Source of the DNA: Nosema muscidifuracis
Lineage: Eukaryota; Microsporidia; Nosematidae
Assembly (NCBI GenBank): GCA_028335825.1
Contig: JAIOKI010000009.1
Location: 372,001-436,000, forward strand
Direction: 5' to 3'
DNA length: 64,000 bases
Shown here piece by piece: positions 60,443 to 64,000 of this stretch (position 1 is its first letter; every line of letters begins with the position of its first letter). Below the pieces are notes generated by a model that worked only from the letters and a program-made list of their open reading frames with translations, did no database searches and had not been told where the DNA came from. The position numbers and the translations under genes are program-made.

Positions 60443-61096
60443 TCAAGGCTTCTTTGTAAGAATACATATCATAGTTTCATACAATCCTATTGCTATTAAA
60501 GTACTTACTCCAAATAATATGACTCTATAGAATGTATTTATCTTACCCATAATAGGATATACCCATATACCATTTAATATACTAAAATATAGACATAAAA
60601 AATAATATAAAATTGTAAAACATCCATAAAATATTAAATGTGCTCTTTTTTTAGAAATTTTGAGTCCTCTAATTTCTATAATAAGACTTAAAAAAGGAAA
60701 AAGATGTACACATAAATCTGTAAATAAACTGATCCTAACTCCTTGATCATATAAATTTTTATCTCTTAATAAAGTAGGATCAATAGAAAAAAGGACCCAA
60801 AATAAAATAGTAACTAAACCATTTAGAGGTAACATTACAGTTACACTATCTAAATAAATATTCTTGATAAAATTCATTTCTCTATATCTAACCATATATC
60901 CCATAATAAGACATATTATTGTTAGATAAAGACATATATTAGTCAAATAAATATATTTAGAACCATATAAAGTGTTTTGTAATTCTACTACTTCTTTAGG
61001 TAAGCAATAATTTGTAGTACCATACATACAAGATATAACTAGAAAAAATCTTATAATCTGAATATAATTTGATTCAATAAAATTTCTTATTATCAT
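60443..61096 (-). CDS. AIG1/FAR-17a-like membrane protein, copy 2
   Basis: 217 residues, six membrane spans. Thr52 (YIYLTNICLYLT) and His131 (DLCVHLFPFLSL) are the expected catalytic pair, 79 residues apart (77 in copy 1). LYGSKYIYLT in this copy matches RYGRKYIFLT in the other, and GIWVYPIMGK fits the AIG1 family end (WVYP). The proteins are clearly paralogous but diverged, so this is an old tandem duplication. The LTR element entered between them later. The start follows ataattccctaattttca. Confidence 0.78.
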   Translation of the reverse strand: MIIRNFIESNYIQIIRFFLVISCMYGTTNYCLPKEVVELQNTLYGSKYIYLTNICLYLTIICLIMGYMVRYREMNFIKNIYLDSVTVMLPLNGLVTILFWVLFSIDPTLLRDKNLYDQGVRISLFTDLCVHLFPFLSLIIEIRGLKISKKRAHLIFYGCFTILYYFLCLYFSILNGIWVYPIMGKINTFYRVILFGVSTLIAIGLYETMICILTKKP

Positions 61097-62292
61097 TGAA
61101 AATTAGGGAATTATCTTTTTAAATATATTTGATTTTTATTTGTTTGTTTTAGCAAACAAATTATTGGTAAATTAATTGAAATGAAAAGTTATTTGACATC
61201 AAAACATTCTCATAATGATTTTTAAAAAAAGAAATTAACATCGACTAATTTGTAAAATTATAATTTTTTTATAAATTTTTTATGAAGCAAAATTTTTATC
61301 CTCACATATTTTATTAAAAATAAAACTTATGTGTAATTTTTTTATATTTATAATGTTATATCATAATAAAGATTACACTTAAAATTTTAAGAATAATTTT
61401 AGAAAGCTGTTGTAGAATAAAAAACAAATTAATTTTAATTAAGTTTTAATGTCCTCAAATTAAATTTATGGAGTTATCATAGTAAACAAATTAGATTTAA
61501 TTAAGTTTTAATGTCTTCAAATTAAATTTATAGAGTTATCATAGTAAACAAATTAGATTTAATTAATTCTTGCTGGTTTTAAATGCTTAATAATTTATGA
61601 TTATAGTAGAATAAGACTCTTGACTTTTAATTGAAGCAATAAAATAAATGACGTTATAAGAGGTTTATAAATTAAATTATTATCCTTTATAAATAATAAG
61701 GATGATTTTATTAATTCTCATTTTTAAGACGTATTGATGTCATCAAGAATATTTATCTGTAAATATTTTATTATAAAACTCATATTTATAAAATAAAAGT
61801 GAAAGATAATTTAATTGTAAAGAATGAGTCGTTTCATAACAAAGATGAAAAATATCTTCTAGAAAATACTTAATTTATTGATTATTTAAAATATTTATCG
61901 TATATAAAAGTTTTGATACTTGATATATTTGGTTAAATTAAAACATCATTATTTATAAATCAATCAACATCTTACAAAATATTTTCCTTTTGATTAATCA
62001 TACAACTCATTTTTAATTTAAAATAAATTAATCAGCATCTTACAAAAAAAATTCTTTTTTATTAATTATACAATTCATCAAAACAAAGCTTTTTCCTTTT
62101 GATTAATCATACAACTCATTTTTAATTTAAAATAAATTAATCAGCATCTTACAAAAAAAATTCTTTTTTATTAATTATACAATTCATCAAAACAAAGCTT
62201 TTTCCTTTTGATTAATCATACAACTCATTTTTAATTTAAAATTAATAATTTTTAATTTATTTTCTAATTTAAAAAAAAAATTATTAAAAATT
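61097..62292. repeat. 1.2-kb gap with 62-bp and 109-bp tandem repeats
   Basis: Two 62-bp units (aagttttaatgtc(c/t)tcaaa) start near 61441 and 61503. A 109-bp unit (ccttttgattaatcatacaa, then tcaaaacaaagctttttcc) starts at 61986, 62095 and 62204, the last copy partial. The second copy equals the first by eye. The array ends ~50 bp before STE24. No gene in the gap. Confidence 0.8.
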
Positions 62293-63399
62293 ATGAAGGT
62301 TATTTTAACAATTTCTTCTATTATTATAGGATTACATTATTTATGTATATTATATGAGCTTAATAAGATAAAACAAGATACACCACCAGATTTTTTAAAA
62401 GAATACAATATCGAACCTATTATTGATAGTTATAAATTATCCTTAAACAATCAATCAAGAAATTTCTGTATGAGTTTAGTTCCTCTACTATTTTCTTTGT
62501 TAGTTTATAATTTAAATTTTAAAAAAGATTCTTCAAATAAATCAGAAAAAATTACTAAAATCAAAACAGTATTATTCCCGATTATGATATTAATTTTAAA
62601 TTACGCTTTTGAAAATTTTTATCTGTTTGAAGATAATTATGAATTAATTTATATGGCTTTAGGATTTAGTTTGATTTTATTTTTGTTATTTAAATTTACG
62701 AATACATTTATAATGTTACTCGTTTTTTTTTCTGTTGAAAAATTTGGTAAATTTATTGAAACATATAATTTTTACAAAAACTTAATTTGGTCAGATAAGT
62801 TTCTTGCATCTAATGATTTAATTCCTAAACCAATTGCTAAATGGATAAGTGATAACAATTATAAATCTAAATTTATTATAGCACCACTTCCTACGTATAT
62901 GGCTATGGTATGCAAATCAATGGGATTCTTATATTTGATAGTAACCAATCAACTTCTTTCACTTGATAAAGAACAGATTTTAAGTATTTTATATCATGAA
63001 TTAGGACATATTTATTATAACCATGAAAATATAAAACTTATTTACATTTTCAGTTTAATGTTTTTTGAATATTTAATTTATTATATAATTATTAATAAAT
63101 GTACTAAGGAAGATTCTGAATATAAGGCCTTGGATAGAATAATCTTATGGCTGTTTTTAACTAAAATGGCAAATCCTATTCTAAGTATTTTGATTAATTA
63201 TTTTTTACAATCTAACGAACTAGCAGCTGATAAATTTAGTGTACAATTTAATGGAAAAGAAAGTTTAATAAAAGGATTAACTGAGTTACATATGAGGAGC
63301 AAGTTATATTACAGTGGATCTTATATATACGGATTATTAACATCTACTCATCCTTCATTAATTTCAAGAATTGAAGCTATTAGAAATTACAATAATTAA
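62293..63399 (+). CDS. STE24: CAAX prenyl protease STE24 (M48)
   Basis: 368 residues, compared with ~450 in yeast. Membrane zinc protease that cuts the AAX tripeptide from farnesylated proteins in the ER or nuclear envelope. The zinc motif HELGH is at 235-239, with the third ligand Glu308 in NELAADKFS. The end STHPSLISRIEAI matches the conserved C-terminal THP...RI. About six hydrophobic spans are seen, the first at 1-20. The N-terminal membrane part is shorter than usual. No CCC signal precedes the ATG; the 109-bp repeats end close by. Confidence 0.93.
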   Translation: MKVILTISSIIIGLHYLCILYELNKIKQDTPPDFLKEYNIEPIIDSYKLSLNNQSRNFCMSLVPLLFSLLVYNLNFKKDSSNKSEKITKIKTVLFPIMILILNYAFENFYLFEDNYELIYMALGFSLILFLLFKFTNTFIMLLVFFSVEKFGKFIETYNFYKNLIWSDKFLASNDLIPKPIAKWISDNNYKSKFIIAPLPTYMAMVCKSMGFLYLIVTNQLLSLDKEQILSILYHELGHIYYNHENIKLIYIFSLMFFEYLIYYIIINKCTKEDSEYKALDRIILWLFLTKMANPILSILINYFLQSNELAADKFSVQFNGKESLIKGLTELHMRSKLYYSGSYIYGLLTSTHPSLISRIEAIRNYNN

Positions 63400-63435
63400 A
63401 TTTATTTTATTCTCTATAAATATTTTATTTTTTAT

Positions 63436-63585
63436 ATGGGCTTTATAATTTTTATAGTCAGATTTCTTAAAATACTCATTTATTATTTATTTCGAAATAA
63501 ATTAAAAATCAAATGTCTGAAAATTAAAGGAGATTTTAAAGACACTTTATTGGAGAAAGTTTTAAGAGAGTATTCTAATATGTAA
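63436..63585 (+). CDS. Possible 49-residue membrane microprotein
   Basis: A short frame, MGFIIFIVRFLKILIYYLF, followed by a basic stretch and the amphipathic end LLEKVLREYSNM. One membrane helix is likely. It lies 36 bp after the STE24 stop on the same strand. No CCC signal and no known family. The non-random look (hydrophobic, basic, then amphipathic) is the only support. Confidence 0.3.
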   Translation: MGFIIFIVRFLKILIYYLFRNKLKIKCLKIKGDFKDTLLEKVLREYSNM

Positions 63586-64000
63586 AAAAATACATTCTGC
63601 TTATAAAAAACTATCATTTAACAATAATAAATTTCAATTATAGAACATTCTTCTTATAAAAAACTATCATTTAACAATAATAAATTTCAATTATAAAACA
63701 TGTTATTAAATTTTAATGATCTCAAGTATACGAAAATACAAACACGATTTATTTTATATTTAGACTTATAAGAGAGATTAAATATTAAACAGAAATTTGT
63801 AGAATTTTTGTTGATTCAAAAATTAATTTTTTTAATCTGAAAATATACACTACATTTTGTAATCCACCAATAATAAATTATAATTACAAATTAAAAAAAT
63901 ATATAACATAATGTATCTTATTTAACTATAAAAATAAATCCTAAGAAATTTCTTATAATCCTCTATTGAGAGTGTTGTATGAAGAATAATAATTAGAAAA
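63586..64000. repeat. Intergenic end of window, 53-bp direct repeat
   Basis: The unit cttataaaaaactatcattt, then aacaataataaatttcaatt, starts at 63600 and 63653. The rest is A+T-rich without a visible gene to the window end. Confidence 0.65.

Overview
The window looks like nuclear DNA of a microsporidian. It is extremely A+T-rich, and no intron could be identified in the host genes. Proteins are short versions of standard eukaryotic ones. Most genes carry a CCC-like run a few bases upstream of the ATG, the start-associated signal known from microsporidia; it helps choose starts (for example FEN1). A 5S rRNA, a tRNA-Lys(UUU), a divergent beta-tubulin and decayed retroelements fit this placement. 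The species cannot be named from the sequence alone.

Layout. 1-12 kb: end of an acyltransferase gene, tRNA-Lys, eL34, methionyl-tRNA synthetase, exosome nuclease DIS3/RRP44 and TAF2. TAF2 has four exact 78-bp repeats and is cut near its 3' end by a young Ty3/gypsy-like LTR element. 12-35 kb is an accessory island: a G+C-richer structured-RNA candidate, four paralogous secreted proteins with shared flanking DNA, a decayed LINE, a coiled-coil protein, beta-tubulin, 5S rRNA and four more secreted helical proteins in a row. 35-57 kb is a housekeeping block: M16 protease, NUG1-like GTPase, KIN28/CDK7, calponin-domain protein, a RAD51-like ATPase overlapping a possible OB-fold protein, V-ATPase proteolipid, TFIIA large subunit, FEN1, ORC4, PI 4-kinase, ENP2/NOL10, BDP1, ORC1, aminopeptidase P and a WD40 protein. 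57-64 kb: two AIG1/FAR-17a-like membrane proteins flanking a second copy of the same LTR element, then the STE24 CAAX protease.

Functional themes. Transcription initiation is well represented (TAF2, TFIIA, KIN28, BDP1). Replication is represented by ORC1, ORC4 and FEN1, and ribosome/RNA work by eL34, 5S, RRP44, ENP2 and the NUG1-like protein. The secreted families are the least explained part and are the best candidates for new host-interaction biology. Nearly every intergenic gap holds its own short tandem repeat.
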